14,621 nt of DNA from MKRK01 sp001896915 (GCA_937973935.1 CALJJF010000209.1:1-14621), one strand, 5' to 3'; counted from the first letter of the stretch, positions 1 through 7,245 are shown. Notes: generated by a model from the letters alone, not told the origin. Translations and numbers: made by a program.

Positions 1-626
1 CGGAGCTTGATGAAATCGCGCCCGCTATTTTGGAATGCTGGTTTTTGGGGATAGAGGCAGGCAACGCCATTGCGGATATTTTATTCGGGGACTATAACCC
101 CTCCGGTCGTCTTTCCATATCCTTTCCCCGCCAAGTAGGACAGGTGCCGACTTATTACAACCGCAACCGTACCAGCCATGCAAATCCAACAGGCACAACG
201 GATATCAGCTTTAAGCTGCGATATGCAAACTGTTCCCTCTTTCCCCTGTATCCTTTTGGTCACGGTATCTCCTATACCACCTTTGAATATAGCGATTTAA
301 TGGTTCCGGACGAAATGAAACGGGGGGAGACCCTGACCGTGACGGTTAAGGTGAAAAACACCGGCACAGTCACAGGCACCGAAACCATACAGCTTTATAT
401 CGAGGATTTGATTGCCGAGCTCGTTCGTCCCCAAAGGGAGCTGAAAGCCATCAAGCAGGTTACGTTAGCCCCGGGAGAAGAAACAACCGTAGTCCTCGAA
501 ATCACAGAAGAAAGCTTATCCTACCACCACCGGGATTTCACCCACCGGGCAGACAGCGGAGAGTTCAAGGTCTATGTGGGTCACGACAGCACAACACAGT
601 ACGGAGCGGTATTCAATCTTATATAA
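1..626 (+). CDS. GH3 beta-glucosidase, C-terminal part (5' end outside window)
   Basis: The frame is open from the window edge (first full codon at position 3), so this is the last 207 residues of a longer protein. The visible part opens with the end of the GH3 C-terminal (alpha/beta) domain: GNAIADILFGDYNPSGRL followed by SFP, typical of GH3 glucosidases. Next comes PLYPFGHGISYTTFEYS, the usual link into the fibronectin-III-like domain. That domain fills the rest (about residues 95-200 of the visible part) with the common VKNTGTVTGTETIQLY and LAPGEE patterns. Such enzymes hydrolyse terminal beta-glucosidic (sometimes xylosidic) bonds of oligosaccharides. The catalytic N-terminal barrel with the nucleophile Asp lies outside the window, so exact specificity cannot be judged. 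No export signal can be assessed. The gene ends in TAA just before a hairpin terminator shared with the convergent gal operon. Confidence 0.93.
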   Translation, partial: ELDEIAPAILECWFLGIEAGNAIADILFGDYNPSGRLSISFPRQVGQVPTYYNRNRTSHANPTGTTDISFKLRYANCSLFPLYPFGHGISYTTFEYSDLMVPDEMKRGETLTVTVKVKNTGTVTGTETIQLYIEDLIAELVRPQRELKAIKQVTLAPGEETTVVLEITEESLSYHHRDFTHRADSGEFKVYVGHDSTTQYGAVFNLI

Positions 627-630
627 AACA

Positions 631-659
631 ACAGCCTGTATCGTTTTGATACAGGCTGT
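631..659. terminator. Bidirectional hairpin terminator between GH3 gene and gal operon
   Basis: A perfect 12-bp stem, ACAGCCTGTATC (631-642) pairing with GATACAGGCTGT (648-659), encloses a 5-base loop. It sits between the GH3 stop codon (624-626, +) and the stop of the TM2 gene (662-664, -). On the minus strand it is followed by TGTTTTATAT and on the plus strand by ATTTATC. It probably ends transcription from both sides, better on the minus strand, where the tail is richer in T. Confidence 0.75.
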
Positions 660-661
660 AT

Positions 662-1027
662 TTATCGCAAGGGAAAACCGTTACTATCTGTTTTTTTACG
701 TCCGGATAATAGCAAAACGCCCTCCACAACCGCCCAAATCCATGAGATCCAAGCGGCAAACCCCAGTGAAAATACTGTGATCAGGATTTGGGCAAGACCC
801 TTTCCGAAATACCCCAGATAAAAATTGTGAACGCCCAGAAATCCCAGAAAAATGGCAAGAAGCCCTGCCGTCATTCTGCTTTTCTGCTTATAATCGTTTT
901 GGTTGAACTGCTCGCCCCGAAACAGTGGTTTGAGCACAGGCTCCTCCCTGTCAGTCGAACGGCAGGATTCGCAATCGTCCTGTTCCGGCAGGGTGGGCGT
1001 TTTGCAGGAACGACATCCCTTTTTCAT
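662..1027 (-). CDS. TM2-domain membrane protein with N-terminal cysteine pairs
   Basis: This is a 121-residue protein. The N-terminus carries two CxxC pairs (CRSC and CESC, about 12 residues apart), which look like a small zinc ribbon. After a polar linker comes a TM2 domain: two hydrophobic helices joined by the signature GFLGVHNFYLGYFGKG, ending in a tryptophan-rich second helix and LLLSGRKK. TM2 proteins are small membrane proteins of mostly unknown role, so no specific activity is claimed. The start is taken at ATG 1027 because AAAGGGG lies 7-9 bases upstream; an in-frame GTG nine bases earlier would overlap that ribosome site. It follows galT by 49 bp with no terminator between, so it is probably the last gene of the galK-galT transcript, although a functional link to galactose is not obvious. 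Confidence 0.85.
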   Translation of the reverse strand: MKKGCRSCKTPTLPEQDDCESCRSTDREEPVLKPLFRGEQFNQNDYKQKSRMTAGLLAIFLGFLGVHNFYLGYFGKGLAQILITVFSLGFAAWISWIWAVVEGVLLLSGRKKTDSNGFPLR

Positions 1028-1076
1028 GAAAAGCACCCCTTTGGTTCACTTCACAAAACAACGGCGTGATCGGCGG

Positions 1077-2060
1077 TCAGCCTTCGCCATTCATCTTGGA
1101 CAAAAACTTACGGTGAGCGGTCCGCAGCTCCTCGGCTTTGTCCTCCGGTGCCGTGGGGTTACAGTGTGCCCAGGCTCCGGTTTCGCTGGAAGCGTTGAAT
1201 TTCACCTTGTCGGCAGAACGCATGGGCGGAAAAAATTCCACATGGAAATGATAGAATTCCTTGGTGTTTTCCCCATTGACAGGTGAATTGTGCATGCACA
1301 TCATATACGGAAAATGGGTATCAAACAGGCTGTCCAGCATGCCTGTGGTTTCCTTCAGTGTCTCGGCAAAGGATTGCTTTTCCTCCTCTGTCATTTCAGT
1401 TATTTTACCGAAATGCCGGTTGGGCATGATATAGACCCCATAGGGATATTCGGTAAAAAAAGGCAGAAAAACTGTGAAATGTTCATTGGAAAAAACAATG
1501 CGTTTTTCAAAGTCCTTTTCCGCTTTCAGTGTGTCGCAGAATAAACACTTTTTGTTTTTCCAATTGTATTCCTTGGCGGATTTCAGCTCCAGCTCAATTT
1601 TTTTTGGAATGACGGAATAGCCGTAAATCTGACCGTGGGGATGCGGCATGGTAACCCCGACAACCTCTCCCCTGTTTTCAAAGATAAAGATATATTGAAT
1701 CTTTTTGTCCTTTGAAATGTCATGAAACCGCTCAATCCACAAATCCACAAGTTTACCGATATGCTCTGTCGAAAGCTCCGGCAGAGTTACAGTATGCTCA
1801 CTGGAGTATAAAATAACCTCGCATTTTCCATAGGCTTCCTTGACCTTAAAAAAATCCGTCTCCACATCGTCCGGCTTAGGAGGAGCCTGGGAAAGGGCGG
1901 GAAAATCATTGTCATATTTTAATACATCAAATTCTTCGGGAACATTGGGAGAGCCGGGACAGAAAGGACACCAGTCCTTTGGCATTTGGGGTCTGTCCTG
2001 ACGGTGTGATGCAATCATGACCCAGTCATTGATAAAGGGATGCCAACGCAGCGCAGCCAT
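1077..2060 (-). CDS. galT: Galactose-1-phosphate uridylyltransferase
   Basis: The 327-residue enzyme swaps UMP between UDP-glucose and galactose-1-phosphate, the second step of the Leloir pathway in the cytoplasm. The sequence has the zinc-site pair CPFC (31-34), a second CLFC pair (172-175), and the active-site motif HPHGQ (140-144), in which His142 would be the uridylylated nucleophile. It also has the C-terminal histidine cluster EFYHFHVEFF of class I GalT (HIT superfamily). Length is slightly below the E. coli enzyme (about 350). The start is ATG 2060, which overlaps the galK stop as TAATG, with AAGGGGATG upstream as ribosome site. An upstream in-frame start would lie within galK and is not needed. 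This overlap indicates translational coupling with galK. No galE is seen in the window, so UDP-galactose epimerisation must be encoded elsewhere. Confidence 0.96.
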   Translation of the reverse strand: MAALRWHPFINDWVMIASHRQDRPQMPKDWCPFCPGSPNVPEEFDVLKYDNDFPALSQAPPKPDDVETDFFKVKEAYGKCEVILYSSEHTVTLPELSTEHIGKLVDLWIERFHDISKDKKIQYIFIFENRGEVVGVTMPHPHGQIYGYSVIPKKIELELKSAKEYNWKNKKCLFCDTLKAEKDFEKRIVFSNEHFTVFLPFFTEYPYGVYIMPNRHFGKITEMTEEEKQSFAETLKETTGMLDSLFDTHFPYMMCMHNSPVNGENTKEFYHFHVEFFPPMRSADKVKFNASSETGAWAHCNPTAPEDKAEELRTAHRKFLSKMNGEG

Positions 2061-3346
2061 TATTTCATCCCCTTTTCTATCTTTGTTCCGCCGATGGGGC
2101 GAATGGACAGCACATAGCATGTCCCTTCCCCAAACACTGCTTCCATGTTGGATTGATAGTGCTCCAGCAAATCGTCCGGCACAAACGCCTGAATGGTGCC
2201 GGCAAAACCGCCGCCGTGAACACGGTATGCACCCCTGCCCTGTAACAGCCGTTCGGATAGCGCCAGGGCAACGTTCAGCCCCTGCTCGCCGGGTGCGATG
2301 GTGGCGAATATATTCTGCAGCTTATTTTGGGAGGACAAGCCGGACTCCTTGATGAGCTGCAAAAATCCCTTGAAATCACCCTTGTGCAGCATTTCCTTTT
2401 CAAGGACAGCACGGCGGTTGTCATCAAAGAAAAGAACGGCGCGCAGTACAGCTTTGTCTCCGCACTGTTCTCTGACTGCTTTGAAGCTATGATAAAATTC
2501 CGCTTCGTCCGTATCTCTCAAGACGGGCTTTCCGAAAAACGCCGCAACAGCCTTCATATCGGCAGGAATGGCGGTATATTCGTCGGTCAGGTCTGCGTGG
2601 TTTCCGCCGGTGTCTACGATGCAGAGGGAATGACCCACCGCAGCGAAATCAAAATCAACCTTTTCGATTACAGGCGCCTTCGGATCATTGAAATCGATGC
2701 CCACAAAGCCGCCCACAGAACAGGCTGTCTGATCCATCAATCCGCAGGGCTTGCCAAAATAGGTGTTTTCCGCATATTGAGAAACGATGGCAGCTTCCAC
2801 GTCATCCATTTTGCCGTTATTGTATAAACCGTTCAGGATGGTGCAGACCAAAATTTCAAAAGCCGCAGAGGAAGAAAGCCCCGAGCCCTTCAATACATTT
2901 GAGGTGGTATATGCATGAAATCCGCCGATCTGATAGCCTAACTCCCGGAACCTGGCACATACACCCCGGATCAATGCCTGGGAACGATCCTTTTCTTCTT
3001 CCTGAATGCTCAAATCGGACAGATCCACAACGTCCATGGGATATCCTTTTGATTGCAGCCGGATGACAGAATCCTCGCTTTTGGCAACAACGGCAATCAC
3101 GTCCAGATTGACCGCAGCGGCCAGCACACAGCCGTGCTGATGGTCGGTATGGTTGCCGCCTACCTCTGTTCTGCCCGGCGCACTGAAGAGGGTTACCTCA
3201 CCGTCGGAAAACACTTCACGAAAGCGTTCCAGCGCTTCTATATATCTCTCGGGCTGCTCCTTGCTTTTGGGGCCGTACAGCCACCCGAAAGCTTTTTCAA
3301 ATTCATTGTTTTTCAGCTCTTTTATAAGACTTTCAATCCTGGGCAA
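2060..3346 (-). CDS. galK: Galactokinase (GHMP kinase, clostridial variant)
   Basis: This is an ATP-dependent sugar kinase of the GHMP superfamily, 428 residues. As first gene of a galK-galT pair it should make galactose-1-phosphate. Motif 1 is APGRTEVGGNHTDHQHG (near residues 56-72), motif 2 is KGSGLSSSAAFE (the ATP phosphate loop, about 153-164), GLMDQ (about 202-206) supplies the catalytic Asp, and RVHGGGFAG (around 380) is motif 3. Motif 1 differs from the textbook GRVNLIGEHTDY: the Glu before HTD is Asn here. There is also an N-terminal extension of roughly 30 residues compared with E. coli GalK. TTG 3346 is chosen as start because AGGGAG (3355-3360) lies 8 bases upstream; a GTG at 3355 overlaps that site. 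Transcription probably starts from the promoter at 3382-3410. Another GHMP sugar kinase activity is possible but less likely given galT. Confidence 0.92.
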   Translation of the reverse strand: MPRIESLIKELKNNEFEKAFGWLYGPKSKEQPERYIEALERFREVFSDGEVTLFSAPGRTEVGGNHTDHQHGCVLAAAVNLDVIAVVAKSEDSVIRLQSKGYPMDVVDLSDLSIQEEEKDRSQALIRGVCARFRELGYQIGGFHAYTTSNVLKGSGLSSSAAFEILVCTILNGLYNNGKMDDVEAAIVSQYAENTYFGKPCGLMDQTACSVGGFVGIDFNDPKAPVIEKVDFDFAAVGHSLCIVDTGGNHADLTDEYTAIPADMKAVAAFFGKPVLRDTDEAEFYHSFKAVREQCGDKAVLRAVLFFDDNRRAVLEKEMLHKGDFKGFLQLIKESGLSSQNKLQNIFATIAPGEQGLNVALALSERLLQGRGAYRVHGGGFAGTIQAFVPDDLLEHYQSNMEAVFGEGTCYVLSIRPIGGTKIEKGMK

Positions 3347-3381
3347 AACCTTCACTCCCTATAATTTGTATACGCTATTGT

Positions 3382-3410
3382 ATTATATCGCAACATCATG
3401 AAAATCTCAA
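3382..3410 (-). promoter_or_regulatory. Sigma-A-type promoter for galK-galT
   Basis: Read on the minus strand, TTGAGA (3410-3405) and TATAAT (3387-3382) are separated by exactly 17 bp. Transcription would start near 3375, leaving a leader of about 30 nt that carries the AGGGAG ribosome site. Confidence 0.8.
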
Positions 3411-3418
3411 TAGATTTT
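3401..3418. promoter_or_regulatory. Palindrome over the galK -35 element, candidate operator
   Basis: AAAATCT-CAAT-AGATTTT is a perfect inverted repeat (7-bp arms, 4-bp centre). It covers the -35 hexamer of the galK promoter. Its position would let a bound repressor exclude RNA polymerase. No regulator gene lies next to galK, so the binding protein is unknown. Confidence 0.4.
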
Positions 3419-3604
3419 CCGTATAAAATCTGCATAAATATGAACTTTTTCTATGTGAAAAGCGTAAAGATGCAAAAGTATGTATGTTTTATTCATGTTG
3501 CCTCTTATGATATTTTTATTTCATTTACTTATAAAACACATTCTTTCAACGTATATTAATCAGTAGGAAACAATTCCGCAGAAACGAAAAAGGAATGTGA
3601 CAAA

Positions 3605-4534
3605 ATGGACGCAAAAAAAGTGAAGCTGATTTTTAATCCCGGCTCGGGTGTAAACAATGAGTCTCCCCTGCAGCTGATGGAAGTGTTACAGGTGCTGCAG
3701 CAATTTCAAATGACAGCAGAGCCGTTTATAATCCAAAAGGGCTGTGATATTGCCGGCGAAATCCGAAAAACCTTGAAAGACGGCATTGATACCGTGCTTG
3801 TTTGCGGCGGTGACGGGACGGTTTCCTCTGCCGCCAAGGCAATGATAGACACAGAGCTGACCATGGGCATTATCCCCACCGGAACCAGAAACAACATTGC
3901 CCGCAGTCTCAATATCCCTCTGGATATCCAAAATGCCCTTAATGTGATACAAACCGGCAAGACAAAAAAAATCGATATGGGTATCTGTATTTGCAATCAG
4001 ATCAGTACGCCTTTTATCGAGCTTTGCTCTGTGGGGTTATTTTCCACGCTGTTTGAGGCGGGTGATGCCATCCAGCATGGCAACATCACAAAAATCGGTG
4101 ATTTTATCACTGCCCTTGCTTCCACCGCTCCATCGGAAATCCATCTCCTGCTGGACCGGGACAGAGAGATTATCGAGGTGGGTCACAATATCCTATTCAC
4201 CAACATGCCCTATGTGGGATTAAACTTTAAGGTCGGCAAAACCGGCTGCTTTGCCGACGGCAAGCTGGATGTGCTTTACTGCTCAGATCTGACAAAAATG
4301 GATCTGATCGGCTTTGCCGTCAAAGGCGGCTCCATTGACGATGCACGCATCAAACGGTTTCACATCAAAACCGCCGAGATCCATACCAATCCGCCCATGC
4401 CCATTATGGCGGACGGTGAAACAATTGGCGAAGGCTCCGCAAGCATTACAATAAAGCCCCAGGCACTACGCCTGATCTATCGCCCGAACCCTGTGAGAAA
4501 AACCCTGAAAGCCGGTGACATGCTTGAAAAATGA
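3605..4534 (+). CDS. Diacylglycerol kinase-family lipid kinase
   Basis: The 309-residue protein belongs to the DagK/YegS/BmrU family, soluble kinases that phosphorylate diacylglycerol or related lipids using ATP at the membrane surface. The catalytic domain starts with IFNPGSG (9-15) and has the nucleotide-binding GGDGT (68-72), followed by IIPTGTRNNIARSL (89-102). The usual Asp of the GTxND segment is Asn here (N97). The C-terminal half shows FADGKLDVLYC and MADGE, as in the family's second domain, where these acidic residues take part in catalysis. Length is normal (about 290-310). AAAGGA precedes the ATG by about 10 bases. The next gene begins 20 bases after the stop and encodes a lipid phosphatase, so the two are probably co-transcribed. 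No convincing promoter was identified in the 240 bp upstream. The lipid substrate cannot be told from sequence. Confidence 0.92.
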   Translation: MDAKKVKLIFNPGSGVNNESPLQLMEVLQVLQQFQMTAEPFIIQKGCDIAGEIRKTLKDGIDTVLVCGGDGTVSSAAKAMIDTELTMGIIPTGTRNNIARSLNIPLDIQNALNVIQTGKTKKIDMGICICNQISTPFIELCSVGLFSTLFEAGDAIQHGNITKIGDFITALASTAPSEIHLLLDRDREIIEVGHNILFTNMPYVGLNFKVGKTGCFADGKLDVLYCSDLTKMDLIGFAVKGGSIDDARIKRFHIKTAEIHTNPPMPIMADGETIGEGSASITIKPQALRLIYRPNPVRKTLKAGDMLEK

Positions 4535-4553
4535 AACCATAACAGAAGTTAAA

Positions 4554-5312
4554 ATGCCGGATTTGAAAGTCGGCGGGGTTTTTAAAAAAATAATGAACAC
4601 CATCAGCGGTGTTCATCATAGTATTTGGATTGTGTGCATCGTTTTCATCATGCTGTATGTCATTGCGGTCACGCCGGAATATGTCTGGCTGGAGCTCTGG
4701 TTCAGCATCCGGTCCCAGAAGGTTTTGCTGGCTTTGGTTTTTATCTTTTGTATCATTGCAATTTCCTTGGTCTGGACCGGGGGACAAAAGCTGGATGTGC
4801 TTGTGTTCCGTTTTTTTAATATGAATGGTCACCGCCCTCTGTGGATGGACTGGGCCATGCTGATTGTGACCCAGCTGGGCAACTTTGCTTTTGCTGCTGT
4901 CTTGGCCGTTGTTTTGATTTTGACCGATCATAAAATTGTTGCCTATGAGCTTATTTTCGGTGTGCTTTCCCTTGGGCTGATCGTCCAGACCATGAAAACC
5001 ATGATTCACCGAACAAGACCCTATATCAAGCTGGAAAACATCCGGATCGTGGGCGAGCGTGCCAGCGGGCAATCCTTTCCCAGCGGGCATACCTGCCAGT
5101 CCTTTTATATTGCAACGCTGCTGTTGCACTATTTCAGTGTTCCCATCGTGCTTTGGATCGGACTTTATCTGCTCGCACTTCTGGTAGGTATTACACGAAT
5201 TTATGTGGGCATGCATTATCCCAGAGACGTTTTGGGGGGCGCAGTGCTGGGGACTGCGTGGGGGTTGTTTGGAGTAATATTGAACAGCTATCTCTTCTTT
5301 TTTCACCTATAA
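4554..5312 (+). CDS. PAP2-family membrane phosphatase
   Basis: This is a 252-residue integral membrane phosphatase of the PAP2 superfamily, which removes phosphate from phosphatidic acid, undecaprenyl diphosphate or similar lipids. All three catalytic motifs are present: KTMIHRTRP (148-156), SFPSGH (174-179) and R215 with H221 and D225 in RIYVGMHYPRD. About five to six hydrophobic segments flank them. There is an N-terminal extension with two extra membrane spans compared with the shortest PAP2 proteins. ATG 4554 is chosen for a modest AGAAG site; GTG 4515 inside the preceding gene and ATG 4593 are alternatives. It follows the lipid kinase closely, which suggests the pair interconverts a phospholipid and its dephosphorylated form. 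The end overlaps the convergent SdpI-like gene by 10 bases. A role in undecaprenyl-phosphate recycling is equally possible. Confidence 0.9.
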   Translation: MPDLKVGGVFKKIMNTISGVHHSIWIVCIVFIMLYVIAVTPEYVWLELWFSIRSQKVLLALVFIFCIIAISLVWTGGQKLDVLVFRFFNMNGHRPLWMDWAMLIVTQLGNFAFAAVLAVVLILTDHKIVAYELIFGVLSLGLIVQTMKTMIHRTRPYIKLENIRIVGERASGQSFPSGHTCQSFYIATLLLHYFSVPIVLWIGLYLLALLVGITRIYVGMHYPRDVLGGAVLGTAWGLFGVILNSYLFFFHL

Positions 5313-5683
5313 CCCTGTTCTTTTTTAATTTCATGATCAAGTTCCGTCTTTTCCTGGTCTTTCATCCGTTTTTCATAGGGTCTGCCAATGAGAAATGAAT
5401 AGAATGCCGCAAGAAAAGTCGGCAGAAGAAAAAGAATGGTAGCAACAACAAAGCCTGTCATGCCTATTTCTAAAAAGATGAAAACGGCACAGGGCACGGC
5501 AAACAACAGACTGACCACTCTGTAAAACCGGTGGGTCTTTTCCCATATCTGGGGGTATTCCATTGCGTAGGCTGTTCGGATGCCGAAGAACGGATTGGCT
5601 TTGCTCTTTCGCGCTATGAAAGCAAAAACCAGAAGCATAGCCGTATAAATCCCTGCGGTGATCTGATAAGGCAAATTTATCAT
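5303..5683 (-). CDS. SdpI-family membrane protein
   Basis: This 126-residue protein has three to four hydrophobic helices and the SdpI-family signature NPFFGIRTAYAMEYPQIW followed by EKTHRFYRV, between helices one and two. In Bacillus subtilis, SdpI gives immunity to the SdpC killing peptide and controls the SdpR repressor. Many homologues in Clostridia occur alone and have no known role, and neither a toxin nor an SdpR gene is adjacent here. The C-terminus is charged (YEKRMKDQEKTELDHEIKKE). ATG 5683 has AAGGG 7-8 bases upstream and a promoter at 5708-5736. The stop codon lies inside the convergent PAP2 gene. Confidence 0.85.
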   Translation of the reverse strand: MINLPYQITAGIYTAMLLVFAFIARKSKANPFFGIRTAYAMEYPQIWEKTHRFYRVVSLLFAVPCAVFIFLEIGMTGFVVATILFLLPTFLAAFYSFLIGRPYEKRMKDQEKTELDHEIKKEQGYR

Positions 5684-5707
5684 AGCATAACCCTTCTTCC
5701 TTTGATG

Positions 5708-5736
5708 ATGATAGCAAATCCGTTATTAAAATGCAA
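5708..5736 (-). promoter_or_regulatory. Promoter for the SdpI-like gene
   Basis: On the minus strand TTGCAT (5736-5731) and TATCAT (5713-5708) are 17 bp apart. Transcription would start near 5701, about 18 nt before the ATG, with the AAGGG ribosome site within this short leader. Confidence 0.65.
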
Positions 5737-5766
5737 TACCTTTTATTTTTATTTGTTTTTTATATT

Positions 5767-5780
5767 AAACATGTATGTTT
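5767..5780. repeat. Short palindrome between divergent SdpI-like and ridA promoters
   Basis: AAACAT-GT-ATGTTT has two 6-bp inverted arms around a 2-bp centre, in the A/T-rich gap between the leftward SdpI-like promoter and the rightward ridA promoter. It could be a regulator site for either gene, but such short A/T palindromes arise by chance. Confidence 0.25.
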
Positions 5781-5793
5781 TGTAGGCAACCTC

Positions 5794-5822
5794 TTTACAA
5801 ACGCCGATATTAGAGATATACT
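5794..5822 (+). promoter_or_regulatory. Sigma-A-type promoter for ridA
   Basis: TTTACA (5794-5799) and TATACT (5817-5822) are separated by 17 bp. Transcription would start near 5829, about 40 nt before the ridA ATG. Confidence 0.75.
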
Positions 5823-5868
5823 TAACTCATAGAAACAATATTCTCAGATCACAAAGGAGCAGATACAC

Positions 5869-6246
5869 ATGATACAGCAAATATCCACAGAAAAAGCCCC
5901 CCAGGCAATTGGTCCCTATTCTCAAGCGACCGGCTTTGACCGCCTCATTTTCACCTCCGGCCAGATTCCTCTGGTTCCCGAAACCGGCGAGATTGTCATC
6001 GGCGACGTAGCCGTGCAGACTGCCCAGGTGCTGAACAATCTCAAAGCCGTGCTGGAAGCGGCGGAGAGCGGTATGGACAAGGTCATCAAAACTACGGTAT
6101 ATATTAAAAACATGAACGATTTCCCCGTCATTAACCGAGTGTATGAAACCTATTTTTCACAGCCCTTTCCGGCACGAAGCACCGTTGAGGTGGCAAGACT
6201 GCCCAAGGATGTTCTGGTGGAAATCGAAGCAATTGCTTATCGGTAA
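5869..6246 (+). CDS. ridA: RidA-family enamine/imine deaminase
   Basis: The 125-residue protein is a full-length RidA (YjgF/YER057c/UK114) family member. These cytoplasmic trimers hydrolyse reactive enamines and imines, such as 2-aminoacrylate released by PLP-dependent serine/threonine dehydratases, and so protect PLP enzymes. Diagnostic stretches are APQAIGPYSQA (10-20), FTSGQIPLVPETGE, and PARSTVEVARLPKDVLVEIE (101-120), containing the substrate-binding Arg103 and the conserved Glu120. AAAGGAG precedes the ATG. It appears to be a single-gene unit with its own promoter (5794-5822) and a strong terminator directly after the stop. No dehydratase gene is nearby. Confidence 0.96.
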   Translation: MIQQISTEKAPQAIGPYSQATGFDRLIFTSGQIPLVPETGEIVIGDVAVQTAQVLNNLKAVLEAAESGMDKVIKTTVYIKNMNDFPVINRVYETYFSQPFPARSTVEVARLPKDVLVEIEAIAYR

Positions 6247-6283
6247 AAAACGGACGCATCACGAGGGTGATGCGTCCGTTTTT
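6246..6283. terminator. Strong bidirectional terminator between ridA and SDR gene
   Basis: AAAAACGGACGCATCAC (6246-6262) pairs perfectly with GTGATGCGTCCGTTTTT (6267-6283) around the loop GAGG. The A-run on one side and T-run on the other make it a rho-independent terminator on both strands. The stop codons of both convergent genes touch its base: the ridA TAA (6244-6246) and the SDR TAA (6284-6282). Confidence 0.93.
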
Positions 6284-7172
6284 ATGCATCCGTAATGGTC
6301 CCGCCGTTCACATGGAGAACCTGACCGGTAACATAGGCGGAATCGTCGCTTGCCAGATAAACATAGGTAGGACCCATTTCAAAGGGCTGTGCCGCCCTGC
6401 CCAAGGGAACATCCTGCCCGAACTTCGCCACATCCTCTTGGGGAAAGCTGGATATAATCAAGGGTGTCCACACCGGTCCCGGTGCCACTGCGTTGACCCG
6501 GATGCCATTCTTGGCGAGAGACAGGGCAAGAGAGCGGGTGAAGGCAACAATGGCTCCTTTGGTGGAGGAATAGTCAATCAGGGTGGGACTGCCCTTATAA
6601 GCGGTGACGGAGGTTGTATTGATGATCGATGCACCCTCTTTTAAATAGGGCAGCACTGCCTTAGTCATATAAAAATAACTGAAGATATTGGTGGCAAAGG
6701 TAGTATTCAATTGTTCTGCGGTAATATCAAGAATACTGTTTTGGGGATACTGTACCGCAATGTTGTTGACCAAAATATCAATTTTCCCAAGCTCTTGCAC
6801 GGCGCAGTCCACCACCTGCTTTGCGCTTCGCTCTTCCTTCAGGTCACATTTGACGGCCACACAGCGCCGTCCTGCAGACTGAACCAGTTTGACCGTTTCA
6901 TCTGCGTCCTCCTTTTCGCTGTAATAGCAAAAAACAACATCTGCACCTTCTTTGGCAAAGATGGAAGCCGCCGCTTGTCCGATGCCGCTGTCTGCACCTG
7001 TAATCACGGCAACACGGCCGGTAAGCTTGCCGCCTGCTTTATAACCGGCATAATCGGTAACCGGCACGGGATTCATCTGCTGCTGTGATCCGGGCTGGAT
7101 ATGCTGATGCTGTGGCGGAAAGCCTCCGGGGGGTTTTTCCGTCGGATTTTGATAGGTGCTTTTATTCTCCAT
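6282..7172 (-). CDS. SDR-family oxidoreductase (YghA / GSP39-like)
   Basis: The 296-residue NAD(P)-dependent short-chain dehydrogenase has the cofactor motif TGADSGIG (58-65), NNIA (136-139, usually NNAG), Asn162, Ser188 and the YxxxK pair Tyr201/Lys205 that form the catalytic tetrad. It ends with YVTGQVLHVNGG as classical SDRs do. The proline- and glutamine-rich N-terminal extension of about 45 residues (PTEKPPGGFPPQHQHIQPG) before the Rossmann fold marks the subgroup of E. coli YghA and Bacillus general stress protein 39-like enzymes, whose physiological substrates are poorly defined. GAGGGG lies about 10 bases before ATG 7172. It is divergent from the AraC-family gene with overlapping promoter regions, so that regulator may control it. 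The gene ends within the terminator shared with ridA. Confidence 0.93.
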   Translation of the reverse strand: MENKSTYQNPTEKPPGGFPPQHQHIQPGSQQQMNPVPVTDYAGYKAGGKLTGRVAVITGADSGIGQAAASIFAKEGADVVFCYYSEKEDADETVKLVQSAGRRCVAVKCDLKEERSAKQVVDCAVQELGKIDILVNNIAVQYPQNSILDITAEQLNTTFATNIFSYFYMTKAVLPYLKEGASIINTTSVTAYKGSPTLIDYSSTKGAIVAFTRSLALSLAKNGIRVNAVAPGPVWTPLIISSFPQEDVAKFGQDVPLGRAAQPFEMGPTYVYLASDDSAYVTGQVLHVNGGTITDA

Positions 7173-7205
7173 TATAATCTACCCCTCTCTTACTCTTCGG
7201 TTAAT

Positions 7206-7245
7206 ATATACATATTTTTTGCGATTTTTAGTAATTTATGTATAT
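7206..7245. repeat. 9-bp inverted repeat in the SDR/AraC divergent promoter region
   Basis: ATATACATA (7206-7214) and TATGTATAT (7237-7245) are exact inverted copies. Their centres are 31 bp apart, close to three helical turns. The right arm overlaps the likely SDR -10 region and touches the araC-type promoter. This arrangement would suit a dimeric regulator such as the adjacent AraC-family protein; the A/T richness lowers confidence. Confidence 0.35.

Noticed and set aside
2327..2827. Plus-strand open frame of 166 codons antisense to galK.
   Set aside because: It lies fully inside galK on the opposite strand and has no promoter, ribosome site or recognisable motif.
4446..5306. Long minus-strand open frame of 286 codons opposite the PAP2 gene.
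   Set aside because: The translation is rich in His, Gln, Asn and Pro with no recognisable domain, and it lies antisense to a PAP2 gene that has all its catalytic motifs. It is a shadow frame.
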